Both the position numbers and the translations under genes were made by a program. From Streptomyces sp. E2N166 (GTDB lineage: Bacteria; Actinomycetota; Actinomycetes; Streptomycetales; Streptomycetaceae), in contig NZ_RAIF01000031.1 in NCBI RefSeq assembly GCF_003671715.1, forward strand, positions 194,234-234,160: DNA of 39,927 nucleotides. Reading direction: 5' to 3'. Of this stretch, positions 23,499 through 32,419 are shown piece by piece; position 1 is the first letter of the stretch; each line of letters begins with the position of its first letter. The notes beneath the pieces were generated by a model that saw nothing but the letters and a program-made list of their open reading frames with translations, was not told the DNA's origin and ran no database searches.

Positions 23499-23678
23499 GT
23501 CGTGCCCCGCACAGGGGCACAGCCACGCACAGCCCCGGGCAGCGCACAGCCGCGCACCGGCCGCCGGACGTCACCCTCCGCCACCCTCCGTTCGCGTCCG
23601 GCAAGCCTCGGGCACCCGCACGCCGCGCCTTGCTCACGGGCGGATAACAAGAAGGACAGAAGGGGTTTTCAGGCAGGT

Positions 23679-23694
23679 CTACGCGCGTTAATCT
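23679..23694 (+). promoter_or_regulatory. Nucleoside-regulon operator and -10 before the second BMP lipoprotein
   Basis: CTACGCGCGTTA (23679-23690) is identical to the site at 22321 and overlaps TAATCT (23689-23694), a good -10. The following TGCGGCGAA parallels the first promoter, so gene and promoter were duplicated together. Confidence 0.75.
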
Positions 23695-23755
23695 GCGGCG
23701 AAGCCAGCGCCGTACCCGAACCGTCCCCGGCGCTTGTACGACAGGAGCACCAGAC

Positions 23756-24805
23756 ATGCGCCGGATTTCCCGGATCACGGTCGCAGGCGCAGCGACCGCC
23801 TCCCTGGCCCTCGCCCTCTCCGCCTGCGGTGGTACCTCGACCTCCTCCGGGTCGTCGGAGTCCAAGGGGGACAAGGGCCTCGCCATCGCCTACGACGTCG
23901 GCGGCAAGGGCGACCAGTCCTTCAACGACGCCGCGTACGCGGGTCTCGAGCAGGCGAAGAAGGAGTTCGGCTACGAGACGGCCGACATCGAGCCCACCGA
24001 CGGCGAGACCAACGCCGACAAGGAGCAGCGCCTGGTCTCCCTGGCCAAGCAGGGCTACAACCCGGTCGTCGGCGTCGGCTACGCGTACGCCGCCGCGCTG
24101 AAGAGCGCCGCCGAGAAGTACCCGGACACCACCTTCGGCATCGTGGACGACGCCACGATCGAGGCGAAGAACGTGGCCGACCTGGTCTTCAACGAGGAGC
24201 AGGCCTCCTACCTCGCCGGTGTCGCCGCCGCCAAGAGCACCAAGACCAACACGGTCGGCTTCGTGGGCGGCGTGGACATCCCGCTGATCCACAAGTTCCA
24301 GGCCGGCTACGAGCAGGGCGTCAAGGACACCGATCCGAAGATCAAGGTGATCTCGCAGTACCTGACGCAGACCGCGGAGGAGGGCGGCTTCTCCAGCCCC
24401 GACAAGGGCAAGACCGCCGCCGAGGGCCAGATCGAGAAGAAGGCCGACGTCGTCTACGCGGCGGCCGGTCTCTCCGGTCAGGGTGTCATCGAGGCCGCCG
24501 CCGCCAACAAGATCTGGGCGATCGGCGTGGACTCCGACCAGTACAAGCAGGAAGCCCTCGCGAAGTACAAGGACCACATCCTGACTTCGGCCACGAAGGA
24601 CGTCGCCAAGGCGGTGTACAACCTCGCGAAGTCGGTCGAGGACGGCAAGCCCGAGACCGGTATCGTCAGGGGCGATCTGAAGTCCGGTGAGGTCGGCCTT
24701 TCGGACTCCAACCCGAAGTTCGCGGACAACGCCGAGCTCCAGGCAGCCATCAAGACGGCCAAGGAGAAGATCATCAGCGGCGAGATCAAGGTCAGGAGCA
24801 GCTGA
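23756..24805 (+). CDS. BMP-family (BmpA/PnrA-like) nucleoside-binding lipoprotein, copy 2
   Basis: 349 residues from ATG 23756 with AGGAG 8 bases upstream. The signal peptide ends in a standard lipobox LSAC (Cys24), followed by a Ser/Thr-rich tether. The BMP core is complete (YDVGGKGDQSFNDAAYAGLE, FVGGVDIPLIHKFQAGYEQG, YAAAGLSGQGVIEAAAANK). It differs from copy 1 mainly at AAALKSAAEKYPDT, DDATIEAKNVADL and the C-terminal 60 residues. It is the closer of the two to the importer operon but is cut off from it by a 20-bp terminator. Probably supplies the same importer with a somewhat different nucleoside preference (inference). Confidence 0.92.
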   Translation: MRRISRITVAGAATASLALALSACGGTSTSSGSSESKGDKGLAIAYDVGGKGDQSFNDAAYAGLEQAKKEFGYETADIEPTDGETNADKEQRLVSLAKQGYNPVVGVGYAYAAALKSAAEKYPDTTFGIVDDATIEAKNVADLVFNEEQASYLAGVAAAKSTKTNTVGFVGGVDIPLIHKFQAGYEQGVKDTDPKIKVISQYLTQTAEEGGFSSPDKGKTAAEGQIEKKADVVYAAAGLSGQGVIEAAAANKIWAIGVDSDQYKQEALAKYKDHILTSATKDVAKAVYNLAKSVEDGKPETGIVRGDLKSGEVGLSDSNPKFADNAELQAAIKTAKEKIISGEIKVRSS

Positions 24806-24852
24806 CCCGAGCAACACCTCGAACAGCGTGTAACCGCGGTGGTCGCACCGCT

Positions 24853-24900
24853 CGACGGGGTACGAGGAGGACGCCTCCAAGTCCTCCTCGTACCCCGTCG
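24853..24900 (+). terminator. Strong hairpin terminator after the second BMP gene
   Basis: A perfect 20-bp stem: 24853-24872 pairs with 24881-24900 around the loop GCCTCCAA. It is the longest perfect hairpin I noticed in the window and separates the lipoprotein gene from the transporter operon. Confidence 0.9.
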
Positions 24901-24939
24901 TGTCGATGTGCCGCCGCCGCTTTAGATGCCGTAGGGGCG

Positions 24940-24951
24940 CTACGCGCGTAG
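24940..24951 (+). promoter_or_regulatory. Perfect nucleoside-regulon palindrome before the transporter operon
   Basis: CTACGCGCGTAG is perfectly palindromic over 12 bp. By analogy with the BMP promoters, a -10 would overlap its right edge (TAGACG 24949-24954, weak). The site is 16 bases before AGGAG and 28 bases before the ATC discussed as a possible start. Confidence 0.75.
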
Positions 24952-25027
24952 ACGGCCCCCGTCCCCAGGAGAGTGCGCCATCAACGCGTCCAGCAGCCCT
25001 CCGGCCGGAGCGGCGGTCAACGAATCG

Positions 25028-26617
25028 GTGACCGCCGTCGAACTCGCCGGGATCACCAAGCGATTCCCGGGTGTCGTGGCCAACCACGACATCCACCTGA
25101 CCGTCCACAAGGGCACCGTCCACGCCCTCGTCGGCGAGAACGGCGCCGGCAAGTCGACGCTGATGAAGATCCTCTACGGCATGCAGAAGCCGGACGAGGG
25201 CACCGTCGCGATCGACGGCGAGCAGGTGGCCTTCTCCTCGCCCGCCGACGCCATCGCCCGCGGCATCGGCATGGTCCACCAGCACTTCATGCTCGCCGAC
25301 AACCTCACGGTCCTCGAGAACGTGGTGCTCGGCAGCGAGAAGCTGTACGGCATCGGCGCCAAGGCCCGCCGGAAGATCAAGGAGATCTCCGAGCGGTACG
25401 GCCTCGGCGTGCGCCCCGACGTCCTGGTCGAGGAGCTCGGCGTCGCCGCCCGCCAGCGCGTGGAGATCCTCAAGGTCCTCTACCGCGGCGCCCGCACGCT
25501 GATCCTGGACGAGCCGACCGCTGTCCTGGTCCCGCAGGAGGTCGACGCGCTCTTCGACAACCTGCGCGAGCTCAAGGCCGAGGGCCTGTCGGTCATCTTC
25601 ATCTCGCACAAGCTGGGCGAGGTGCTCTCCGTCGCCGACGAGATCACCGTCATCCGCCGCGGAACCACGGTCGGTACCGCCGTTCCCGCCGAGACGACCC
25701 CGCGTCAGCTCGCCGAGCTGATGGTCGGCAGCGAGCTGCCCACCCCGGAGACCGCCGAGTCCACGGTCACCGACCGTCCCGTCCTCACCGTCGACACGCT
25801 GCGCCTCGCGGCCCCCGGCGGCAAGGCACTGCTGGACGACATCTCCTTCACCATCCACGCCGGCGAGGTGCTGGGCATCGCCGGTGTCGAGGGCAACGGC
25901 CAGACCGAACTGGTCGACGCGCTCATCGGCCTGCGCCACGCCGACTCCGGCACCATCCGCTTCCTCGACGAGGACATCACCGCGCTGCCCACCCGCAAGC
26001 GCCGCGAGCAGGGCGTCGGCTACATCCCCGAGGACCGCCACCGCCACGGCCTGCTCCTGGAGTCCTCCCTCTGGGAGAACCGCATCCTCGGCCACGTGAC
26101 CGAGAAGCCCAACAGCAAGGGCGTCTGGCTGAACCCGAAGGGCTCCCAGGAGGACACCCGGCGCATCGTCGAGACGTACGACGTCCGCACCCCCGGCATC
26201 GACGTCACCGCCGCCTCCCTGTCCGGCGGCAACCAGCAGAAGCTGATCGTCGGCCGGGAGATGAGCCACAAGCCGCGCTTCCTGATCGCCGCCCACCCCA
26301 CCCGGGGCGTGGACGTCGGCGCGCAGGCCGCGATCTGGGACCACATCCGCGAGGCGCGCCGCGAGGGACTCGCCGTCCTGCTGATCTCCGCCGACCTGGA
26401 CGAGCTGATCGGCCTGTCCGACACCCTGCGGGTGATCTACGACGGCAGGCTGGTCGCGGACGCCGACCCGGCCGCCATCACCCCCGAGGAGCTGGGCTCG
26501 GCGATGACCGGCGCCGCGACCGGCCACCTGGAACACGACGAGACCGACGAGACCCCCGAGGTCCGTGAGTCTCCCAAGTCTCAGTCCCCCGAGGCTCCGG
26601 AAGACGAGGCCCGCTGA
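25028..26617 (+). CDS. Nucleoside ABC importer, duplicated ATP-binding protein (NupO/YufO type)
   Basis: 529 residues if GTG 25028 is the start, but no ribosome site precedes it. AGGAG at 24967-24971 is 8 bases before an in-frame ATC at 24980, which would add INASSSPPAGAAVNES, so an ATC start is a real possibility. First ABC domain: GENGAGKST (Walker A), LGVAARQRVEIL (modified signature), LILDEPTAVL. Second domain: degenerate Walker A in GVEGNGQTE, LSGGNQQKL signature and LIAAHPTRGVD, with His replacing the catalytic Glu. This asymmetry is normal for RbsA/YufO-type ATPases. It drives the two permeases encoded next. The acidic tail (HDETDETPEVRES) is unstructured. Stop and next start overlap as TGATG. 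Confidence 0.93.
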   Translation: MTAVELAGITKRFPGVVANHDIHLTVHKGTVHALVGENGAGKSTLMKILYGMQKPDEGTVAIDGEQVAFSSPADAIARGIGMVHQHFMLADNLTVLENVVLGSEKLYGIGAKARRKIKEISERYGLGVRPDVLVEELGVAARQRVEILKVLYRGARTLILDEPTAVLVPQEVDALFDNLRELKAEGLSVIFISHKLGEVLSVADEITVIRRGTTVGTAVPAETTPRQLAELMVGSELPTPETAESTVTDRPVLTVDTLRLAAPGGKALLDDISFTIHAGEVLGIAGVEGNGQTELVDALIGLRHADSGTIRFLDEDITALPTRKRREQGVGYIPEDRHRHGLLLESSLWENRILGHVTEKPNSKGVWLNPKGSQEDTRRIVETYDVRTPGIDVTAASLSGGNQQKLIVGREMSHKPRFLIAAHPTRGVDVGAQAAIWDHIREARREGLAVLLISADLDELIGLSDTLRVIYDGRLVADADPAAITPEELGSAMTGAATGHLEHDETDETPEVRESPKSQSPEAPEDEAR

Positions 26618-27741
26618 TGAAGAAGTTCGACAAGGAGCGCGTGCTCCTCGCGGTGGCCGGTCCGGTCATCGCGCTCGCCGTGGCCTTCGTGCTGAGCGCG
26701 ATCGTCCTGATCGCCTCGGGCAAGAACCCGGTCGAACCGTTCGCCCTGATGTTCGAGCAGGCCGGATTCTCCGACATCCAGGTCCTGATCATCAACCAGG
26801 CGTCGATGTACTACATCGCGGCCCTGGCGGTGGCCGTCGGCTTCCGGATGAACCTGTTCAACATCGGCGTCGACGGCCAGTACCAGCTGGCCGCCATGAT
26901 GGCCGCGATCGTCGGCGCCCACGCCAACCTCCCGGCCGCCCTCCAGATCCCGCTCCTCCTCCTGACCGCCGTGCTCACCGGCGCCTTCTGGTCCGGCATC
27001 GCCGGTGTCCTCAAGGTGACCCGCGGCGTCAGCGAGGTCGTCGCGACGATCATGCTGAACGCCATCGCCACCTCCGTCATCGGCTACCTGTGGCTGCCGG
27101 ACGTCTTCGGCGTCAAGATCGGCAACAACAACACCACCGGCGAGATGCACGAGTCCGGCTGGGTCCCCGGCATCGACATGGGCGCGGCCGGCGAGATCTA
27201 CGGCCTGGTGATCCTCGCCCTGCTGCTCGGCATCGGCTACTGGGTCGTCCTCAACCGCACCCGCTTCGGCTTCGACCTGCGCGCCTCCGGTGCCTCCGAG
27301 TCCGCCGCCGCGGCCAGCGGAGTCAACCCCAAGCGCATGGTGCTCACCGCGATGCTCCTCTCCGGCGGCCTCGCCGGTCTCGCGGGCCTGCCCATCCTGC
27401 TCGGCGACACCCACACCTACAGCCTCAACTTCCCCACCGGCATCGGCTTCCTCGGTATCGGCATCGCCCTGCTCGGCCGCAACAGCCCGGTCGGCATCGC
27501 CTTCGCCGCCCTGCTGTGGGCCTGGCTCGACAAGGCCTCGCCCGAGCTGGACTTCCACGGCTACGACAAGGAGATCGCGGTCATCATGCAGGGCCTGATC
27601 GTCCTCTCCGTCGTCGTCTCCTACGAGGCCGTCCGCGAGTGGGGCCTGCGCCGCCAGCAGCGCCGCGTCGGCGCGGAGCTGGCCGCCGGTCACGTCCTCG
27701 GCGCCACCGACAACACCAAGAAGGAGGTGGCTGGCCGATGA
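26617..27741 (+). CDS. Nucleoside ABC importer permease 1
   Basis: 374 residues, BPD_transp_2 family, with about eight to ten hydrophobic segments. Landmarks: ASMYYIAALAVAVGFRMNLF, NIGVDGQYQLAAM and GVSEVVATIMLNAIA (the coupling region), then GASESAAAASGVNPKRMV. These match the YufP/NupP-type permeases that partner BMP lipoproteins. ATG 26617 shares one base with the ATPase stop, and the gene ends with ATGA overlapping permease 2. The large extracytoplasmic loop around NNNTTGEMHESGWVPG is typical of the first permease. It forms the membrane channel together with the next gene product. Confidence 0.93.
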   Translation: MKKFDKERVLLAVAGPVIALAVAFVLSAIVLIASGKNPVEPFALMFEQAGFSDIQVLIINQASMYYIAALAVAVGFRMNLFNIGVDGQYQLAAMMAAIVGAHANLPAALQIPLLLLTAVLTGAFWSGIAGVLKVTRGVSEVVATIMLNAIATSVIGYLWLPDVFGVKIGNNNTTGEMHESGWVPGIDMGAAGEIYGLVILALLLGIGYWVVLNRTRFGFDLRASGASESAAAASGVNPKRMVLTAMLLSGGLAGLAGLPILLGDTHTYSLNFPTGIGFLGIGIALLGRNSPVGIAFAALLWAWLDKASPELDFHGYDKEIAVIMQGLIVLSVVVSYEAVREWGLRRQQRRVGAELAAGHVLGATDNTKKEVAGR

Positions 27742-29003
27742 CCACCGCAACCGACCTCAACCAGCCCACGCTGGAGCACGGGGCGCCGGCCGGCCGCCGG
27801 ATCTCGCTGCCCGTCCTGTTGCTGATCATCGCCGGTGCCCTGGCACTGACCTCCATCGTCCGCCTCATCACCGGCGCCAACGGCATCACCAACGTCAGCC
27901 AGATGTCCACCGCGCTCCAGCTCGCCGTGCCGATCGGCCTCGCCGGTCTCGGCGGTCTGTGGGCCGAACGCGCGGGCGTCATCAACATCGGCCTCGAGGG
28001 CATGCTGATCCTGGGCACCTGGTTCGGTGCCTGGGCCGGCTTCCAGTGGGGCCCGTGGACCGGTGTCCTGATGGGCATCGTCGGCGGCGCGCTCGGCGGC
28101 CTGCTGCACGCGATCGTGACGATCACCTTCAACGTCAACCACATCGTCTCCGGCGTGGCCATCAACATCCTCGCCCTCGGCGCCACCCGCTACCTCGCCC
28201 CGCTCGCCTTCGAGGGCCACCAGGGCGGCTCCGCCAAGCAGTCCCCGCCGGTCGACTCGCTGGGCCACTTCTCGGTGCCGGGGCTCTCCGACGCCCTGGA
28301 GAGTCTCAACGACCAGCACTGGTTCTTCGTCTCGGACATCGCGGGCCTGCTCGGCGGCCTGGTCACCGACGTCTCCTGGCTCACCCTGATCGCCGTCGCC
28401 CTGATCCCCGCCAGCTGGTACATCCTGTGGCGCACCCCGTTCGGCCTCCGCCTGCGCTCCTGCGGCGAGAACCCGATCGCGGCCGAGTCCCTCGGCGTCA
28501 ACGTGTACAAGTACAAGTACCTCGCCGTGATCATCTCCGGCGGCCTGGCCGGTCTCGGCGGCGTCTTCCTCTCCATCGTGGCCAACCCCTTCTACCTGGA
28601 GGGCCAGACCAGCGGCCGCGGCTACATCGGCCTCGCCGCGATGATCTTCGGCAACTGGATGCCGGGCGGCCTCGCCATCGGCGCCGGCCTCTTCGGCTAC
28701 ACCGACAGCCTCAACCTGCGCGGCGGCTCGGCCAACGTGCACGCCCTGCTGCTGCTCGGCGCGCTGCTGCTGGTCGCCGGGGCCATCTGGCTGGCGGTCC
28801 GCAAGAAGTACGTCAAGGCCGCGATCACCGTGGTCGTCGGTGCCCTGGTCTTCGCCTGGTACGCCACCACCGACGACGTCCCCAACCAGGTCGTCTCCGC
28901 CACGCCGTACGTCGTCACCCTCGTGGTCCTCGCGCTGTCCGCACAGCGCCTGCGGATGCCGAAGGCGAACGGCATGCAGTACCGGAAGGGACAGGGCAAA
29001 TGA
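27738..29003 (+). CDS. Nucleoside ABC importer permease 2
   Basis: 421 residues from ATG 27738, inside the ATGA overlap. The frame stays open to 26565, but that extension lies wholly within permease 1. BPD_transp_2 family: GGLWAERAGVINIGLEGMLI (coupling region), NVNHIVSGVAINILALG, FGLRLRSCGENPIAAESLGV and GYIGLAAMIFGNWMPGG. The YufQ/NupQ-type partner is usually about 310-320 residues. This one is longer because of a loop near residue 155-195 (GHQGGSAKQSPPVDSLGHFS) and two additional C-terminal hydrophobic segments. It overlaps cytidine deaminase by ATGA, so import and deamination are co-translated. Confidence 0.93.
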   Translation: MTTATDLNQPTLEHGAPAGRRISLPVLLLIIAGALALTSIVRLITGANGITNVSQMSTALQLAVPIGLAGLGGLWAERAGVINIGLEGMLILGTWFGAWAGFQWGPWTGVLMGIVGGALGGLLHAIVTITFNVNHIVSGVAINILALGATRYLAPLAFEGHQGGSAKQSPPVDSLGHFSVPGLSDALESLNDQHWFFVSDIAGLLGGLVTDVSWLTLIAVALIPASWYILWRTPFGLRLRSCGENPIAAESLGVNVYKYKYLAVIISGGLAGLGGVFLSIVANPFYLEGQTSGRGYIGLAAMIFGNWMPGGLAIGAGLFGYTDSLNLRGGSANVHALLLLGALLLVAGAIWLAVRKKYVKAAITVVVGALVFAWYATTDDVPNQVVSATPYVVTLVVLALSAQRLRMPKANGMQYRKGQGK

Positions 29004-29392
29004 CCGACGTCGACTGGGGCGCGCTGCGCACGGCGGCCCGCGAGGCGATGGCCCAGGCCTACGCCCCCTACTCCGGGTACGCCGTCGGCGCCGCCGCCCT
29101 GGTCGACGACGGCCGCACCGTCACCGGCTGCAACGTGGAGAACGCCAGCTACGGCATCGGCCTGTGCGCCGAGTGCGGGCTCGTCTCCCAGCTCCAGCTC
29201 ACCGGCGGCGGCCGGCTGACGCACTTCGTCTGCGTCGACGGCCACGGCGAGATCCTCGTGCCGTGCGGCCGCTGCCGGCAGCTGCTGTACGAGTTCGGCG
29301 GCCCGGAACTGCTGCTGGAGACCCCGGCGGGAATCGTCCCCCTCTCGGAGATGCTCCCGCAGGCCTTCGGCCCCGACCACCTCACCACGTAA
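29000..29392 (+). CDS. cdd: Cytidine deaminase
   Basis: 130 residues from ATG 29000, overlapping the permease stop. Converts cytidine and deoxycytidine to uridine and deoxyuridine in the cytoplasm. The zinc site is visible: CAEC (Cys and the catalytic Glu in GLCAECGLVSQL) and PCGRCRQLLYEF. The substrate loop is GCNVENASYG. Length and cysteine ligands fit the small tetrameric class. It follows the importer directly and is followed by thymidine phosphorylase, so imported pyrimidine nucleosides are deaminated and then cleaved. Confidence 0.95.
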   Translation: MTDVDWGALRTAAREAMAQAYAPYSGYAVGAAALVDDGRTVTGCNVENASYGIGLCAECGLVSQLQLTGGGRLTHFVCVDGHGEILVPCGRCRQLLYEFGGPELLLETPAGIVPLSEMLPQAFGPDHLTT

Positions 29393-29406
29393 GGAAGCGA
29401 GCCTCC

Positions 29407-30690
29407 ATGGCCATGGACGTCATCTCCGTCATCCGCACCAAGCGGGACCGCGGCGAACTCAGTGCCGAGCAGATCGACTGGGTCATCGACGCCTACACGC
29501 GCGGCGAGGTGGCCGACGAGCAGATGTCGTCGCTCGCGATGGCCATCCTGCTCAACGGCATGAACCGCGGCGAGATCGCCCGCTGGACCGCCGCGATGAT
29601 CGCCTCCGGCGAGCGCATGGACTTCTCGTCGCTCTCCCGCCCGACCGCCGACAAGCACTCCACGGGCGGCGTCGGCGACAAGATCACCCTGCCGCTGGCG
29701 CCCCTGGTGGCGGCCTGCGGCGCGGCCGTCCCCCAGCTCTCCGGCCGGGGCCTCGGCCACACCGGCGGCACCCTGGACAAGCTGGAGTCCATCCCCGGCT
29801 GGCGCGCCCTCCTCTCCAACGAGGAGATGCTGAACGTCCTGGAGGGCACCGGCGCGGTGATCTGCGCGGCGGGCGACGGCCTCGCCCCCGCCGACAAGAA
29901 GCTGTACGCCCTCCGGGACGTCACCGGCACGGTCGAGGCGATCCCGCTCATCGCCTCCTCCATCATGTCCAAGAAGATCGCCGAGGGCACCGGCTCCCTG
30001 GTCCTGGACGTGAAGGTGGGCTCGGGCGCCTTCATGAAGACCATCGAGGACGCCCGAGAGCTGGCCTCGACGATGGTCGGCCTCGGCACCGACCACGGCG
30101 TGCGGACGGTCGCGCTCCTCACGGACATGGCGACGCCCCTCGGCCTGACCGCGGGCAACGCCCTGGAGGTCCGCGAGTCGGTCGAGGTCCTGGCCGGCGG
30201 CGGTCCGTCCGACGTGGTCGAGCTGACCCTCGCCCTGGCCCGCGAGATGCTCGACGCGGCGGGCCTGCCCGACGCCGACCCGGCGAAGGCCCTCGCCGAC
30301 GGCTCCGCGATGGACGTCTGGCGCCGCATGATCGCGGCCCAGGGCGGCGACCCGGACGCGGCCCTGCCCACGTCGAAGGAGCAGCACGTGATCAAGGCGG
30401 GCGCCTCCGGCGTCCTGACCCGCCTCGACGCCTACGCCATCGGTGTCGCCGCCTGGCGCCTGGGCGCGGGCCGTGCCCGCAAGGAGGACCCGGTGCAGGC
30501 CGCGGCGGGCGTCGAACTCCACGCCAGGCCCGGCGACACGGTCACCGAGGGCCAGCCCCTCCTGACCCTCCACACCGACACCCCGGACCGCTTCGAGTAC
30601 GCCCTCGCGGCGGTGGCGGACTCGTACGACGTCGCCCCGACGGGCACGGCGTTCACGGCGTCGCCGGTGGTGCTGGAACGTATCGCCTGA
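29407..30690 (+). CDS. deoA: Thymidine (pyrimidine-nucleoside) phosphorylase
   Basis: 427 residues from ATG 29407 (AAGGAA 10 bases upstream; ATG 29413 also possible). It splits thymidine or deoxyuridine with phosphate into base and deoxyribose 1-phosphate. The phosphate-binding signature is KHSTGGVGDKITLPLAPLVA. SGRGLGHTGGTLDKLESIPG, SSIMSKKIAEGTGSLVLDVK and the C-terminal lipoyl-like hammerhead domain (ELHARPGDTVTEGQPLLTLH) complete the family picture. Last gene of the importer operon, ending in a hairpin terminator. Confidence 0.96.
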   Translation: MAMDVISVIRTKRDRGELSAEQIDWVIDAYTRGEVADEQMSSLAMAILLNGMNRGEIARWTAAMIASGERMDFSSLSRPTADKHSTGGVGDKITLPLAPLVAACGAAVPQLSGRGLGHTGGTLDKLESIPGWRALLSNEEMLNVLEGTGAVICAAGDGLAPADKKLYALRDVTGTVEAIPLIASSIMSKKIAEGTGSLVLDVKVGSGAFMKTIEDARELASTMVGLGTDHGVRTVALLTDMATPLGLTAGNALEVRESVEVLAGGGPSDVVELTLALAREMLDAAGLPDADPAKALADGSAMDVWRRMIAAQGGDPDAALPTSKEQHVIKAGASGVLTRLDAYAIGVAAWRLGAGRARKEDPVQAAAGVELHARPGDTVTEGQPLLTLHTDTPDRFEYALAAVADSYDVAPTGTAFTASPVVLERIA

Positions 30691-30712
30691 CCTGCACTTA
30701 CCCCGTCCGGGT

Positions 30713-30746
30713 GAACGGGATCGGTAGACCTCTGCCGGTCCCGTTC
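30713..30746 (+). terminator. Terminator of the nucleoside importer operon
   Basis: GAACGGGATCGG (30713-30724) pairs with CCGGTCCCGTTC (30735-30746) with one T-G wobble and a 10-base loop, 22 bases after the deoA stop. Confidence 0.85.
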
Positions 30747-30786
30747 GGCATGCTGGGATCGGTGACGCACCGATGGGAGAACCGCC

Positions 30787-31371
30787 ATGAGCGCACTCAC
30801 CGTGAGCCAGGAGCCCGACCAGAACTGGGACGACCTCGTCCGGTTCTGGGAGGAGATGGAATGGCCCGAGGGCAGCAAGGTGGAGATCATCGAGGGGATC
30901 ATCACCGTGTCACCAGCTCCGGGACTGCCTCACAACGTGATCGCTGCGCGCATCCAGCGTCGTCTGTACTCGGCGATCCCGGAGGACTGGGAGATCTTCC
31001 AGACACTGGCGATCGCCGTTCCGTCCCGCCTGGGGATGCTGATCCCGGACATCGTTGTGGCGCAGTTGCCCGATCACACCGAGTCCGACACCCACATCCC
31101 CGCCGCCCTCGCGGAACTCGTCGTCGAGGTGACCTCGAAGTCCAACGCCCGCCACGACCGCGTCAGCAAGCCGGCCGCCTACGCCACAGCCGGTATCCCG
31201 CTGTACCTCCTCGTCGACCGCTGGGCCCCCGGCGGGCCCACCGCGACGCTCTACGGTGAACCGAAGGGTGACGTCTACCGGGTGCTGGGCGCCGCCAAGT
31301 TCGGCGATCCCCTCGTACTCCCCGCCCCCTTCGACCTGACCATCGACACCGGCGGGTTCCCCGAGGCCTGA
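30787..31371 (+). CDS. Uma2-family protein (PD-(D/E)XK endonuclease-like, DUF820)
   Basis: 194 residues. The Uma2/DUF820 fold shows VEIIEGIITVSPAPGLPHN (first acidic residues), PDIVVAQ (the PD of the nuclease-like core), ELVVEVTSKSNARHDRVSK (in place of the ExK strand) and YATAGIPLYLLVDR. These proteins are very numerous in Streptomyces, Deinococcus and cyanobacteria, and their biological role is unclear. ATG 30787 follows GGGAGAACC. It is monocistronic and convergent with the AEC transporter, with one base between the stops. A decayed relative sits at 1964-2209. Confidence 0.85.
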   Translation: MSALTVSQEPDQNWDDLVRFWEEMEWPEGSKVEIIEGIITVSPAPGLPHNVIAARIQRRLYSAIPEDWEIFQTLAIAVPSRLGMLIPDIVVAQLPDHTESDTHIPAALAELVVEVTSKSNARHDRVSKPAAYATAGIPLYLLVDRWAPGGPTATLYGEPKGDVYRVLGAAKFGDPLVLPAPFDLTIDTGGFPEA

Positions 31372-31372
31372 C

Positions 31373-32293
31373 TCACCCCAGCACCGTCGCCACACCCACC
31401 AACACCGGCACAGAAACCACCGTCGACACCAGGATCGCGTCCCGCGCCAGCCGCTCGCCCACCCCGTAGGTCGACGCGTACGTGTACAGGTTCTGTGCCG
31501 CCGGCAGCGCCGACGTCACCACCACGTCGAGGAGTTGCGCTCCGCGCAGTCCGAACACCCCGGACGCCAGCGCCCAGGCCACCGCAGGCTGGCCGACCGC
31601 CTTCAACGCCACCGCGAGCAGCACCGGCTGCCGCTCCGCACCCCGCAGGGGCATCGTGGAGCCGCACAGGCCGATGCCGAAGGCCAGCAGGACCGCCGGG
31701 ACCGACATGTTGCCGATCAGGGTCACGGGGTCCATGACCGGGTCGGGTACGCGCAGACCGCTCGCGGCGACCGCGACCCCGGCGAGTGAGCCCAGCGCTA
31801 TCGGATTGCGCAGCGGCGTCAGCAGCACCCGCCACAGCGGGCCCTTGCCGCCCTCTCCCGACAGGTCCAGGACCGTCACCGCCACCGGTGTCACCAGCAC
31901 CAGCTGGAACAGCAGCACCGGCGCCACCAGAGACGCGTCGCCCAGGACGTACACGGCGATCGGGATGCCGAGGTTGCCGGAGTTGACGTAGCCGGAGCAG
32001 AGAGCGCCGATCGTCGTGCGCCCCACGCCCCAGCCCCGTACGGCCCCCACCGCGACGAAGACCCCGGCCACGGCGGCCGTGGACAGCGCCGTGACCAGGA
32101 GCCGGCTGGAGAAGACCATCGACAGGTCGGCCGTCGCGAGCGTGGTGAACAGCAGGGCCGGCGAGGCCACGTGGAAGGCCAGCTTGGTCAGCACCTCGCG
32201 GCCCTGGGGACCGAGGTGGCCCCGCAGTCCCAGCACGTACCCGACGGCGATGACGACCGCGATGACCGCGAAGCCGGTCAGCACCCCCTGCAC
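31373..32293 (-). CDS. AEC-family transporter (auxin efflux carrier-like permease)
   Basis: 306 residues from GTG 32293, chosen because GGGGAGG lies just upstream and because the longer frame to 32395 adds an Arg/Pro-rich leader. About ten hydrophobic segments in two halves, with the family landmarks TKLAFHVASPALLFTTL, GYVNSGNLGIPIAVYVLG, PVLLFQLVLVTP and LPAAQNLYTYASTYG. AEC proteins export or import small organic acids such as malonate, malate or auxin-like molecules; the substrate here cannot be read. Head-to-head with the STAS gene. Confidence 0.85.
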   Translation of the reverse strand: MQGVLTGFAVIAVVIAVGYVLGLRGHLGPQGREVLTKLAFHVASPALLFTTLATADLSMVFSSRLLVTALSTAAVAGVFVAVGAVRGWGVGRTTIGALCSGYVNSGNLGIPIAVYVLGDASLVAPVLLFQLVLVTPVAVTVLDLSGEGGKGPLWRVLLTPLRNPIALGSLAGVAVAASGLRVPDPVMDPVTLIGNMSVPAVLLAFGIGLCGSTMPLRGAERQPVLLAVALKAVGQPAVAWALASGVFGLRGAQLLDVVVTSALPAAQNLYTYASTYGVGERLARDAILVSTVVSVPVLVGVATVLG

Positions 32294-32419
32294 GGCACCT
32301 CCCCGCCGAGCGGACGAGCCTGGGACGGCATGGCGCGGGGACGGGATACGTGGGGCATGCAGCAAACCCTCCGGGGGAGGGCGCACGCACGTCAATGTGA
32401 TCTCTGATGGCGGGCACCG

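Noticed and set aside
24940..24951. BldD binding site
   Set aside because: The BldD consensus, as I know it, has an A or T between the CNC and GNG halves; CTACGC and GCGTAG abut without that central base.
26565..27737. Upstream extension of permease 2 across permease 1
   Set aside because: Shadow frame rich in Arg/Pro/Gly; the true start is ATG 27738 in an ATGA overlap, where membrane helices begin.
30702..30716. GTTCACC on the minus strand downstream of deoA
   Set aside because: It is part of the deoA terminator stem region and not upstream of a minus-strand gene start.
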